This document shows, piece by piece, positions 19,150-27,898 of a DNA stretch of 64,000 bases. Every line of letters starts with the position of its first letter. Positions within the stretch are counted from its first letter, which is position 1. Position numbers and translations under genes: made by a program. Source of the DNA: Enterococcus haemoperoxidus ATCC BAA-382 (GTDB lineage: Bacteria; Bacillota; Bacilli; Lactobacillales; Enterococcaceae); assembly GCF_000407165.1 (NCBI RefSeq), contig NZ_KE136480.1, positions 310,001 to 374,000 of the forward strand. The letters run 5' to 3'. The notes beneath the pieces were generated by a model that was given only the letters and a program-made list of their open reading frames with translations, had not been told where the DNA came from and searched no databases.

Positions 19150-20439
19150 TTATCGTTCCACTCGAATATCAAAGTAATCCATTACTAATTCACAAAACAT
19201 CATATTTGCCCAAGAGAACCACTCACGTGTATAGCGTGTGGGATCATCCACATCAAACCCTTCATGCATTAAATGAGTACCCCCATCGTTTGCTACTAAA
19301 GAATCTAAGATTCGGGCTTTTTCATCTTTATCCTTTGTCGTCATCCCTTCCATTGCAAGAGCAATCGGCCAAATATAATTTTCAGGCGTATGAGAGCTAC
19401 CGATTCCTTTAGCGTATTTCCCTTCGTAAAAATAGGGATTTTCTTTACTTAGAACTGTTTTACGCGTTGCTTGATAAGTTGAGTCATCAACCGTTGTATA
19501 CCCTAGATAAGGTGCTGAAAGTAAATTAGGAATATTGCTATCATCCATAATACTGCTGTTTCCTAGTCCATCAACTTCATAGGCATAGACCAAATCACCC
19601 TCTTGATTCTCTGCTTTTCCGTATTTTTGAATACCAGCGTCGATCTCTTTTTTGAGGTCAGATGCTTGTTTTGCCACTTTGGAATCAGAAAGTACTTCAG
19701 TAAAAATTTCCTCGATATAGCCTAAAACAACAACTGCAAACATATTTGACGGCACTAAATAACCGTAACGACAAGCATCATCACTTGGACGGAAACCAGA
19801 CCACGTCATTCCCGTTTTTCCAACTTCACTGCCGCGTCCATTATTCGTAAGCGTATCTTCTAAGCGCGTTGTATCCCGTTCAAATGCATAAGGCGAATGG
19901 TGATGTTCCTGCTCTGTCGTAAAGACCGTCAGGATTTTTTTTATCCCTTCAACAAAATTTTCATCAAACTGCTGCTTACAGCCAGTATTTTTAAACAATA
20001 GATACGCTAGTTGAACAGGATAACAAAGTGAATCGATTTCATATTTTCGCTCCCAAATCCAGGGACTCATCGCCGTGTGATCTGTTTGGTGACCAGCATT
20101 ATTGGGTGTTTCATTGAATGCATTGGCATATGGATCAAGTGTGATATAGAAAAATTGGCGTTGTACCAAGCCACAAATCATGTCTCTAAGTTCTTCGTCT
20201 TCTTTTGCAATCACTAAATAAGGTCGAACCTGCGCAGTCGAATCTCTCAACCACATAGCAGGAATATCACCAGTTAGTAAAAACGTTGTGCCATCAGCTT
20301 GTCTTTTAACTGTTGTAGTCAATGTATTGGCAAATGCTGCATTAAAATTTTCTGCCCATCCAGCGTGCGCTTCTCCACACAATTGTGTGATTTCATCCAT
20401 AAATTCTTGTACAGAATTTGGTATTTTGCTATAAGTCAT
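19150..20439 (-). CDS. GH125 exo-alpha-1,6-mannosidase
   Basis: Inverting exo-alpha-1,6-mannosidase of 429 residues without a signal peptide. Family landmarks are LLTGDIPAMWLRDSTAQVRPY near residue 55, HQTDHTAMSPWIWERKYEIDSL, TGMTWSGFRPSDDACRYGY and a late SHTPENYIWPIALAMEGMT. It is first in the operon GH125-GH38-ROK-GH20, with AGGAGG before the ATG. Alpha-1,6-mannose removal together with GH38 and GH92 covers the linkages of high-mannose N-glycans. The divergent GntR-type gene and shared operators suggest direct regulation. Confidence 0.93.
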   Translation of the reverse strand: MTYSKIPNSVQEFMDEITQLCGEAHAGWAENFNAAFANTLTTTVKRQADGTTFLLTGDIPAMWLRDSTAQVRPYLVIAKEDEELRDMICGLVQRQFFYITLDPYANAFNETPNNAGHQTDHTAMSPWIWERKYEIDSLCYPVQLAYLLFKNTGCKQQFDENFVEGIKKILTVFTTEQEHHHSPYAFERDTTRLEDTLTNNGRGSEVGKTGMTWSGFRPSDDACRYGYLVPSNMFAVVVLGYIEEIFTEVLSDSKVAKQASDLKKEIDAGIQKYGKAENQEGDLVYAYEVDGLGNSSIMDDSNIPNLLSAPYLGYTTVDDSTYQATRKTVLSKENPYFYEGKYAKGIGSSHTPENYIWPIALAMEGMTTKDKDEKARILDSLVANDGGTHLMHEGFDVDDPTRYTREWFSWANMMFCELVMDYFDIRVER

Positions 20440-20456
20440 AGTAACCTCCTAATAGT

Positions 20457-20507
20457 TGATATATCATTTCACAACGAAAGTATATGCCAATGAAAGCGTT
20501 TTGTCCA
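20457..20507 (-). promoter_or_regulatory. GH125 operon promoter with GntR operator and cre-like site
   Basis: Minus-strand -35 TGGACA (20502-20507) and -10 TATACT (20479-20484) are 17 bp apart. The spacer contains a cre-like TGAAAGCGTTTTGT (20491-20504, two mismatches). Just downstream of the -10 lies TGATATATCATTTCACAA (20457-20474), a copy of the element found before the GntR gene. The palindromic core GATATATC suits a GntR-family dimer. Confidence 0.65.
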
Positions 20508-20530
20508 CTGTTTTTATTAATATTTTAAAA

Positions 20531-20585
20531 TTGAACTCTTTTTCTTTGTATGGTAAACTACCATTAATGATATATCATTTTACAA
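20531..20585 (+). promoter_or_regulatory. GntR-GH92 promoter with operator
   Basis: -35 TTGAAC (20531-20536), 17-bp spacer, -10 TAAACT (20554-20559), then the operator-like TGATATATCATTTTACAA at 20568-20585 near the transcription start. The two copies in this intergenic region are 111 bp apart and differ at one base of 18. Confidence 0.65.
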
Positions 20586-20599
20586 TTAGGAGAATTACA

Positions 20600-21634
20600 A
20601 TGTCTAAACCACTATATAAAAAAATCATCGATGATTTATTAAATGCAATAGAAACAGGTCAGCTACCAGAAAATGCTCAACTTCCAACTGAAAAGGAACT
20701 CTCTCAAACTTACAACGTTAGCCGCATCACCTCTAAACGAGCGTTGACAGAGCTAGAAAGTCAAGGATTGATTTACCGTATTCAAGGAAAAGGGAGCTAT
20801 GTTCAAAAACAGAAAGCGAAAAAGAAAAAAGTTTCCCGTATTTTATTTTTGATTCCATTTGTCAACGATCTTTCCCTCGGAAATTTCAATGAAGGGTTGG
20901 CTCCTATAACAAGTGAGCATCATTATGAAGTCATCATGTCCTCTGCTGAATTTTTGATCAATAAACAGGCAGCTGATATCATTGAAGATTTTGATGGCAT
21001 GATTTATTATGCCCACAACACTGAAGACTTTTTAGATACCTTATTTGAGCTGTCTATTCAGCAATTTCCAGTTATCATCTTAGATAAAAAAATTCATGAT
21101 CTACCTTACCCAACGGTTCAATCTGATAACTTTTCAGGTGGTGCTATGGCTACCAATTATTTAGCTGCACAAGGTCATCAACGGATCGCTTATATTTTTG
21201 GAGAACCGACTTTGCCTCAATCAGTGCGGCAGCGTTATTTAGGCTATATTCACGCAACAAAAGAACAGCACTTATCTTTTCATACAGCATTAACAGACAA
21301 ACAAGCCTTTGTAGACGCTGACGTAATGGCTTATCTCAACGAAAATGCCATTACAGGTGTCGTCTGTGAAAACGACTTAGTTGCAATCTCACTCATGAAT
21401 CAAGCGAAACGAGCTAACATTGATATACCAATTCAATTATCCGTTATCGGTTTTGATAATATCCAAGCAGCCTCACTGATCGATCCTGCACTCACAACGA
21501 TTGCTCAAGATTTTAAAGGGATGGGAAAACTTGCCGGAACGATGCTGATTGAATGGATTGAAAACCATGTGATTCCAGCAGACCAACAAGTCCCAGTAAA
21601 ACAAATTATTCGTAACTCAACAAAGGAGAATTAA
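20600..21634 (+). CDS. GntR/LacI-hybrid transcriptional regulator
   Basis: Regulator of 344 residues with a GntR winged helix at the N-terminus (ENAQLPTEKELSQTYNVSRIT) and a LacI-type periplasmic-binding-protein sensor at the C-terminus (MNQAKRANIDIPIQLSVIGFDN), the architecture of AraR-like sugar regulators. The start at 20600 follows AGGAG; an open extension upstream would run over the promoter and operator. Four bases separate it from the GH92 gene, and it is divergent from GH125. It probably controls both operons in response to a mannose-containing sugar; the ligand is inferred. Confidence 0.9.
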   Translation: MSKPLYKKIIDDLLNAIETGQLPENAQLPTEKELSQTYNVSRITSKRALTELESQGLIYRIQGKGSYVQKQKAKKKKVSRILFLIPFVNDLSLGNFNEGLAPITSEHHYEVIMSSAEFLINKQAADIIEDFDGMIYYAHNTEDFLDTLFELSIQQFPVIILDKKIHDLPYPTVQSDNFSGGAMATNYLAAQGHQRIAYIFGEPTLPQSVRQRYLGYIHATKEQHLSFHTALTDKQAFVDADVMAYLNENAITGVVCENDLVAISLMNQAKRANIDIPIQLSVIGFDNIQAASLIDPALTTIAQDFKGMGKLAGTMLIEWIENHVIPADQQVPVKQIIRNSTKEN

Positions 21635-21637
21635 GGA

Positions 21638-23779
21638 ATGAAACCAACATTAATCGACACTCGACACGGAACTGATAACCAACATTCTTTTTCAAATGGC
21701 AACTGTCTCCCCTATACTGGTGTGCCATTTGGCATGAATTATTTTGCGCCACAAACCAATGGGGATAATGGTAGTTGGTGGTTTAATCCTCGCGACCGAG
21801 TCTTCCAAGGTTTCCGTTTAACTCATCAACCTAGCCCTTGGATGGGGGATTTTAGTTATTTTGTTATGCAGCCTTTTAATGGCAAGCTAAAAGAGAAGAG
21901 CATTTTTCATGCACAATCTTCTTACCGACCAGATGAAAGCGTTTTTAATCCTAGCTATTTAGAAATCACTGCACAACGTTATCAACTGACAGCTCGTTTG
22001 ATCCCTAGTATGTACGGTGGTGCTTTGTCAACAAGTTACACACAGCCAGATGCAGGACTCTTACTTTCATTGCCAGGAAACTATAAGATTACGATCGAGG
22101 ATGCTCATACCGTTTCCGGATCAATCGTCAACTACGCAGGCTGTGAGGATAAAGATTTTGCTTTTTATTTCACCCTACATTTTCAACAGCCACTAGCTAT
22201 TGAACAACTTACGGAACAAGCTGGAGCAGATGATTGTGTTACTTTTTCATTTGGAGACATCACGAAACAAGTTATTCAGTTTGGTACTTCTTTTATTAGT
22301 TTAGAACAAGCCAAGTTGAATTTGTCACGGGAGTTTGCCTGGATGCCAGAAGATTACCGTAAACATTCAGAGGAACAATGGGCGTATTATCTAAATAAAA
22401 TTGATATTCAAGATAAAAACCAACAACGTCGATCAACGTTTTATCATAATTTATATCGAGCATTTTTATTTCCTCAAACTTTCTATGAAAAAGATTTGGA
22501 TGGACAAATTATTCATTATGATACGTTAGCTAAGAAAGTAAAACCAGGATTTCTGTATACGAATAATGGGTTTTGGGACACTTATAAAACTGTTTACCCG
22601 TTGTATTCATTAATTGCTCAAGAAAAATATGCAGAAATGCTAGAAGGATTTTTAAACAGTTATCGAGAAAGCGGCTATTTACCTAAATGGCTTTCACCTG
22701 ATGAGCGAGGTTTGATGCCAGGAACATTGATCGATGCAGTGATTGCAGATGCTGCAGTGAAAAATATTCGCCCTGATTTGATGCCCGAATTTTTAGAGGC
22801 CATGATCAAAGGAGCTACAATTCAAAGCGACAATCCAAATTATGGTAGACAAGGAACAAATGACTATTTAACCTATGGCTACGTTCCTGCTCACTACCAC
22901 GAGTCGGTCAATCATACCTTAGATTATTGCTATAGTGACTTTTGCATCAGCCAAGTAGCCAAAATATCAAAAGATTCTGACACAGCCGAACATTATGGTA
23001 GACAGGCGAAAAATTATTTAACTATTTTTGATCCTGACACAGGGTTCATGCGTGCGAAACAAACAAACGGGTCATTCAAAGAAGGTTTTGATAGTCATCG
23101 CTGGGGTGGTGATTACGCTGAGGGGAGTGCTTGGCAAAGTAGTTTTGCTGTTTATCATGATTTTAAAGGCTTGATCACAGCTTTTGGAGGGCATGATAAA
23201 TTCCTAGAAAAATTAATTGATTTATGTAATCAATCACCTTCCTTTAATGTCGATGGATACGGATTTGAAATCCATGAAATGAGCGAAATGGCGGCTACTG
23301 AATTTGGACAACTGGCGATTTCTAATCAGCCAAGTTTCCACCTACCTTACCTGTTCAGTTACCTTGGTAAACCTGAATTTGCACAGCCTTTGCTAAAACA
23401 ACTAATGATTCAAGAATTTAATGACAGCCCCACTGGTTTCCCTGGAGACGAAGATAATGGAAGCATGGCAAGTTGGTACATTTTTAACTCTCTAGGCTTT
23501 TATCCTGTCTGTCCTGGTTCAGGTGAATATGTTATTGGCATGCCTTTATTCGATAAAGCCGTTATTCATTTGTCTAATGGGGAAACATTGACGATTTCCA
23601 GTGGCCCAAATCAGGAGCAGCAACAGTTTATCGATCATATCTACTATAATGATTCTTCACACGAGAGCTTAGTGTTTGAGCATGAATCATTGATGAAAGG
23701 CGGAAAAATCGAGTTTACTTTAGGCATTGTCCCTAGACCAAAAAATTATGAGAATGAACAACTTCCATTTAGTATTTAA
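21638..23779 (+). CDS. GH92 alpha-1,2-mannosidase
   Basis: Calcium-dependent exo-alpha-mannosidase of 713 residues, cytoplasmic by lack of a signal peptide. Starts with DTRHGTDNQHSFSNGNCLPY and GVPFGMNYFAPQT; the catalytic barrel has NGFWDTYKTVYPLY, WLSPDERGLMPGTLIDAVIAD and HESVNHTLDYCYSDF; the C-terminus has FPGDEDNGSMASWYIFNSLGFYP, the most conserved GH92 stretch. It is cotranscribed with its GntR-type regulator. GH92 enzymes in related cocci remove alpha-1,2-mannose from high-mannose N-glycans, which fits the locus. Confidence 0.93.
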   Translation: MKPTLIDTRHGTDNQHSFSNGNCLPYTGVPFGMNYFAPQTNGDNGSWWFNPRDRVFQGFRLTHQPSPWMGDFSYFVMQPFNGKLKEKSIFHAQSSYRPDESVFNPSYLEITAQRYQLTARLIPSMYGGALSTSYTQPDAGLLLSLPGNYKITIEDAHTVSGSIVNYAGCEDKDFAFYFTLHFQQPLAIEQLTEQAGADDCVTFSFGDITKQVIQFGTSFISLEQAKLNLSREFAWMPEDYRKHSEEQWAYYLNKIDIQDKNQQRRSTFYHNLYRAFLFPQTFYEKDLDGQIIHYDTLAKKVKPGFLYTNNGFWDTYKTVYPLYSLIAQEKYAEMLEGFLNSYRESGYLPKWLSPDERGLMPGTLIDAVIADAAVKNIRPDLMPEFLEAMIKGATIQSDNPNYGRQGTNDYLTYGYVPAHYHESVNHTLDYCYSDFCISQVAKISKDSDTAEHYGRQAKNYLTIFDPDTGFMRAKQTNGSFKEGFDSHRWGGDYAEGSAWQSSFAVYHDFKGLITAFGGHDKFLEKLIDLCNQSPSFNVDGYGFEIHEMSEMAATEFGQLAISNQPSFHLPYLFSYLGKPEFAQPLLKQLMIQEFNDSPTGFPGDEDNGSMASWYIFNSLGFYPVCPGSGEYVIGMPLFDKAVIHLSNGETLTISSGPNQEQQQFIDHIYYNDSSHESLVFEHESLMKGGKIEFTLGIVPRPKNYENEQLPFSI

Positions 23780-23784
23780 CGAAT

Positions 23785-23827
23785 AAAAAAAGCGAACTGG
23801 AGCAATAACACATCCAGTTCGTTTTTT
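23785..23827. terminator. Bidirectional terminator between GH92 and the response regulator
   Basis: Nine-base stem CGAACTGGA with TCCAGTTCG, an A run on the left and a T run on the right, placed between two convergent genes. It can serve both strands. Confidence 0.85.
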
Positions 23828-23834
23828 GGTCTGT

Positions 23835-25331
23835 TCATTCTTCACCCACAGAATCATAGTGATGTTTGTATTTTTCCCGAAACTCTTTCGGTGTTAAATC
23901 GTTCATCTTTTTAAAAATCTGTGAGAAATAGGTGCTATTGTTAAAACCAATTTTATCCGCAATTTCATTGACATTATCATCTGTATACAGCAATAAGTTC
24001 TGTGCTTTCTTCATTCGATATTGATTCAAATATTGAGAAAAACTCTTTTTGGTTTCTTTCTTAAACAGCTGTCCCAAGTACATTACATTAAGATGCAAAG
24101 ATTGCGCCACGCATTTCAAGGTCAATTCACTTGTGTAGTCCGAACGAATTTTATCGATAACTTTTTGAACATTCTCTGAATAATCATACGCTAGTTTTTC
24201 CCGAGTGATTTGCTTAACAGTCGTTGATAGAATCTCACGTAATTTATCCGCATTTGACGAGTGATTGATATCATCTAAAACTTGTTGGTATTCCGCTTCA
24301 TCTAAGTGATTAAAACGGCGATAGATATCCATGAAAAGCATAAATGTAATATGCCGAACATCTTCTGGACGTGCACCTATTTTTTGCGTTTTAGTAAAGA
24401 TTTCAGCAATCGTCGTCTCAATCGTCGTAAAATCCCCTACCATCAGCGTTTTGTTAAAATTGATGATGTCTGCTGAGAGATCAAAATCATCTGAAAACAC
24501 AGAATATAGCAGATTTTTTCCACTTGCTTCATAAAACTTGTAACGCTGCAATGTTTGGTTTGCTTTTTCATAACTATCTGGAACATCTTCCCAATCACTC
24601 ACTGTTTCCCCCACACTGATCAACCAGCTATCGTCTTCATCTGCTTGTAAGGGATTCGCTGCCAGAAGTTGATTCAATTGATATTTACCACCTTTAAAGA
24701 TATGTACAAGCAAACTCTTATCTCCTAAATTACGCGAAAAAAACAAAGATTGTTGTTGTCCTTCCAGCCACTTAACAACTTGGGCTTTTTTTTCACGCGT
24801 GACTTCCACTAATAACACAGTCCAATCTGATTTTTCTGCAGTGTTGACTAGTTGATTCAGTTCTTCAAAGTTATCTTTATCGATTTCACCATTGACCCAT
24901 TGGGACAATAAAACTTCACTATACATGCCGTTTCTAGTTTCTTGTTGATTACGATTGTCTAAACGTTTTTTGGCTTTTCTCACACTTTTTAAAAGTTCCA
25001 ATTTATCTACAGGTTTCATCAAGTAATTGATCGCCCCTAGTTGCAGTCCGCCTTTTAAAAAATCAAACTTCTGGTAACCAGAAAGAATCATAAATTCAAA
25101 CTGTCTTGCTTCATTTTGAGCCGCTTCAATAAATTCCAATCCGGTCATTTCCGGCATCGTAATATCGGTTATCACAAGATCGATTGACTCCATTTCCATC
25201 ATAGTTAACGCTTCTTTGGCATTCTGCGCTGTTCCTTTGATAGAAAAACCTTCTGTTTCCCATGAAATAATTCTTTTCAAGCCGTTAACGATCATATATT
25301 CATCATCAACTAGCAAAACCTTATACGTCAT
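23835..25331 (-). CDS. YesN-type response regulator (receiver plus AraC domain)
   Basis: Response regulator of 498 residues. The receiver domain begins YKVLLVDDEYMIVNGLKR, with the phosphoacceptor aspartate in DLVITDITMPEMTGLEF. The C-terminal 100 residues are an AraC helix-turn-helix (LTLKCVAQSLHLNVMYLGQL and EIADKIGFNNSTYFSQIFKK). The start at 25331 has AAGGAG nearby; a 16-residue upstream extension lacks one. It follows the YesM-type kinase by 54 bp. Such systems usually control the neighbouring carbohydrate ABC transporter, here the lipoprotein/permease genes at 27.9-31.3 kb. Confidence 0.9.
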   Translation of the reverse strand: MTYKVLLVDDEYMIVNGLKRIISWETEGFSIKGTAQNAKEALTMMEMESIDLVITDITMPEMTGLEFIEAAQNEARQFEFMILSGYQKFDFLKGGLQLGAINYLMKPVDKLELLKSVRKAKKRLDNRNQQETRNGMYSEVLLSQWVNGEIDKDNFEELNQLVNTAEKSDWTVLLVEVTREKKAQVVKWLEGQQQSLFFSRNLGDKSLLVHIFKGGKYQLNQLLAANPLQADEDDSWLISVGETVSDWEDVPDSYEKANQTLQRYKFYEASGKNLLYSVFSDDFDLSADIINFNKTLMVGDFTTIETTIAEIFTKTQKIGARPEDVRHITFMLFMDIYRRFNHLDEAEYQQVLDDINHSSNADKLREILSTTVKQITREKLAYDYSENVQKVIDKIRSDYTSELTLKCVAQSLHLNVMYLGQLFKKETKKSFSQYLNQYRMKKAQNLLLYTDDNVNEIADKIGFNNSTYFSQIFKKMNDLTPKEFREKYKHHYDSVGEE

Positions 25332-25385
25332 TCTCTCACTCCTTAGCCGTGAATTATTGTGACTGTTTTTATATTCCATTTAGTT

Positions 25386-27110
25386 TTAAGAAATTGGCTC
25401 GTCAAATGACAGTTCAATAGCGATTCCTTTGGTTTCATTTGGGGTAATCGTCATCAAAAAGGTCGGTCCAAAATAAGCTCGCAAACGTTCATTCACATTT
25501 TGTAATCCGATAGAATCATGTAATTCGATTTGTTGACTCTTTAATTTGGTTTTAATCAGCGTTAGTTTTTGAGGAGATATTCCTTTACCATTATCTCGAA
25601 TCAATATTTTCACTTGCCCATCAACTAAACGAGCTTTCACACTAATCGCATTATCGTTACGGGAAAAATCAATTCCGTGGACAAAATAATTTTCAATCAA
25701 TGGTTGAATCGAAAATTTTGGTAATACCAGTTCCTTCAACGCTTCATCGATTTCAAAGTGATACGCCACCCGATCTGGATACCTCATCTGATACAAATAG
25801 ACGTATTTTTCACAAAAACTCAGCTCTTTTTCCAAAGTTGTTGTCTTAGCCTGATCAGTATTATTGCGCAATAATGTTGAAAATGCATACACCACATCGG
25901 CTAGTTCTTCGCTGCCTTCACTTAATGCATACATGCGGATATACTCCAATGTATTGTATAAAAAATGCGGACTGATTTGTGACTGTAATGCTCGCATATG
26001 GGCATCTTGTTGCTTGATTTCTAATTTATAAATATCTGAAATATATTGCTCAATATTATCCAGCATTGTGTTGATTCCTCGTGAGAGCTCTTTTAGCTCA
26101 AACTGAGTCTCTTGCTCATTGATCCGTGTATTCAAGTCTCCTTCTGAAACAAGTGCCATTGATCCCATAATAATATCGACTTGCTGAGAATACTTAGTGA
26201 ATGTTCGATAAAGTAAATAGAGCAACAATAAAATCAGCACCAAACCACCCAACATCAAAATACGCAAATCAAAAAGAACATGGGTCAGGATCTTTTCTTT
26301 TGAAATCGTCACTAAAATATCAAACCCACTTGTCGTTTGCAGGTGTTCTAGTATATTATCCCCCGTCAATTTTTGAAGTGGCAACGCTGATGATTCTTTC
26401 ATTTTTTGTTGAATCAGTTGCTGATCTATCGTGTTATCTTTTTCCGTATAAGTCAATAACTGATACCCTGTACTCGAGAATACATATGCCGATAATCCTT
26501 CAAAAGTCGTCAAATGAGTCAAACTATCAATAATATCTTTTTGAGAGAATTCAACATAAAAACTGCCCAGCACTTCTAAGGTAACTGGATTGGTAATTGG
26601 GTAAGCTAAATAAAATTTATTATTTAAACGAGGTGTCCCGCTAATTTTCTTCCCACTCTTATCCTGTGGTGTAGAAAGATAATAATCATTATAATTGTTC
26701 AATACCATGATGATCGATTCGATATTATCATACATGGTATAAAAATTTTTCACTTGACCAGGCAAAAATAAATAGTTCCCCGTGGCCAGTTGTTGATCAT
26801 ACGAATAATTCAAATAATCTGAAATCGACGTATCCATATATCGATTTAAATTGTTGATCTTCTCTTGATTATCCGTTAGACCATTCAGCATAGTTTTTCC
26901 TTGTAAATTTTTATCATTGATCGATCGGCTAATCATATCGACTGCTTCTTGAGCTGTGATTTCCCCTCTTCCCATCGATTGCCAATAGGTATTCATACCA
27001 ATACTGCCCATGCCTATCAAAATCAGTGAAACCAAAATCAACGCATAGTTTTTTAGTAATCGGTTCAGTAGTGTCTTTTCATTAAAGGAAGAAGTTTTCT
27101 TTTTATGCAT
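25386..27110 (-). CDS. YesM-type sensor histidine kinase
   Basis: Membrane sensor kinase of 574 residues: transmembrane segment near 18-38, a large extracellular sensor region (about 40-280), second transmembrane segment near 285-305, HAMP-like linker, then the His_kinase domain with the phosphoacceptor histidine in QISPHFLYNTLEYIRMY and an ATP site with LIENYFVHGIDF and IRDNGKGISPQKL. The gene overlaps the end of the YesL gene by eight bases. Predicted partner is the YesN protein immediately downstream. Signals sensed by this class are usually extracellular oligosaccharides, often via the adjacent solute-binding protein. Confidence 0.9.
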   Translation of the reverse strand: MHKKKTSSFNEKTLLNRLLKNYALILVSLILIGMGSIGMNTYWQSMGRGEITAQEAVDMISRSINDKNLQGKTMLNGLTDNQEKINNLNRYMDTSISDYLNYSYDQQLATGNYLFLPGQVKNFYTMYDNIESIIMVLNNYNDYYLSTPQDKSGKKISGTPRLNNKFYLAYPITNPVTLEVLGSFYVEFSQKDIIDSLTHLTTFEGLSAYVFSSTGYQLLTYTEKDNTIDQQLIQQKMKESSALPLQKLTGDNILEHLQTTSGFDILVTISKEKILTHVLFDLRILMLGGLVLILLLLYLLYRTFTKYSQQVDIIMGSMALVSEGDLNTRINEQETQFELKELSRGINTMLDNIEQYISDIYKLEIKQQDAHMRALQSQISPHFLYNTLEYIRMYALSEGSEELADVVYAFSTLLRNNTDQAKTTTLEKELSFCEKYVYLYQMRYPDRVAYHFEIDEALKELVLPKFSIQPLIENYFVHGIDFSRNDNAISVKARLVDGQVKILIRDNGKGISPQKLTLIKTKLKSQQIELHDSIGLQNVNERLRAYFGPTFLMTITPNETKGIAIELSFDEPIS

Positions 27111-27717
27111 GAAGTTCCAATCGTTGATCGATCGTTTGCCGCCACGATTTTGTTGCTGTAAAGCTCCAAATTTGAATCATAGAAAAAGTGCCAAACAAAA
27201 TCAACCCTTTGAACTTCCACGTAACAAACAAGATCAAACTTATACCAATTGCAATTTTCAAGAGATTTGTAAAATTCGATAACGTTGAAATAAACGCTAA
27301 TTTCAATAAGTTTTTTAAACCGATTTCATAATAGCTGTCTAACAATAATGTGTATTGATATGTAACTCCCCCATAGATCATTGCAAAAACTAAAAGAAAA
27401 TCAATCATCAAAAAGGGTAATCCTTGAATTTGAACCGATAAAAATAGATTGTATGCTAATAGTGCCAATAATACGAATAATGCATAAAAAATAATATTGC
27501 CCCTGATGAAATTCCGCTTAAAAATAGCCCAGCCTTCTTTTAAAGTAATGTCCTTATAATTAAATTCATGACTGACAAATAATTCGTTAACTGTTTTCAA
27601 GGCTGGACCCACACCCGCTACAATCAAACCACAACAGCTAAATAACCAAAAGAATAAATTTAATTTTACAATGACCCAAATTTTAATGAATAACGTTTCT
27701 AACGCTTTTCCAACCAT
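27103..27717 (-). CDS. YesL-family membrane protein (DUF624)
   Basis: Membrane protein of 204 residues with about five hydrophobic helices, matching the DUF624/YesL family often encoded beside YesMN and carbohydrate ABC transporters. The N-terminal FFWLFSCCGLIVAGVGPALKT is characteristic, with KEGWAIFKRNFIRGN in the first cytoplasmic loop. Molecular function is not known; an accessory role in sensing or transport is assumed from gene context. It is the first gene of the yesL-yesM-yesN set on the minus strand. Confidence 0.82.
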   Translation of the reverse strand: MVGKALETLFIKIWVIVKLNLFFWLFSCCGLIVAGVGPALKTVNELFVSHEFNYKDITLKEGWAIFKRNFIRGNIIFYALFVLLALLAYNLFLSVQIQGLPFLMIDFLLVFAMIYGGVTYQYTLLLDSYYEIGLKNLLKLAFISTLSNFTNLLKIAIGISLILFVTWKFKGLILFGTFSMIQIWSFTATKSWRQTIDQRLELHA

Positions 27718-27841
27718 CTAACTCTTCCTTTCTACGTCTCTATTAGTATAATAAATAACTATGCCAAATATTCCAAATAAAAAAACTGCTGCTTGTAATA
27801 GAACTACGCAGTCCAATCAGGAAATTGTTTTTTTGATAAAA

Positions 27842-27881
27842 GAACCAAGTAAAAACGATGCATCATCGAATCACTTGGTTC
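27842..27881 (-). terminator. Hairpin after the ABC binding-protein gene
   Basis: Nine-base stem GAACCAAGT with ACTTGGTTC just past the lipoprotein stop codon; on the minus strand it is followed by TTTTATC. It probably terminates or stabilises the transporter message before yesL. Confidence 0.6.
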
Positions 27882-27898
27882 CCGCTATTATACCTGTT

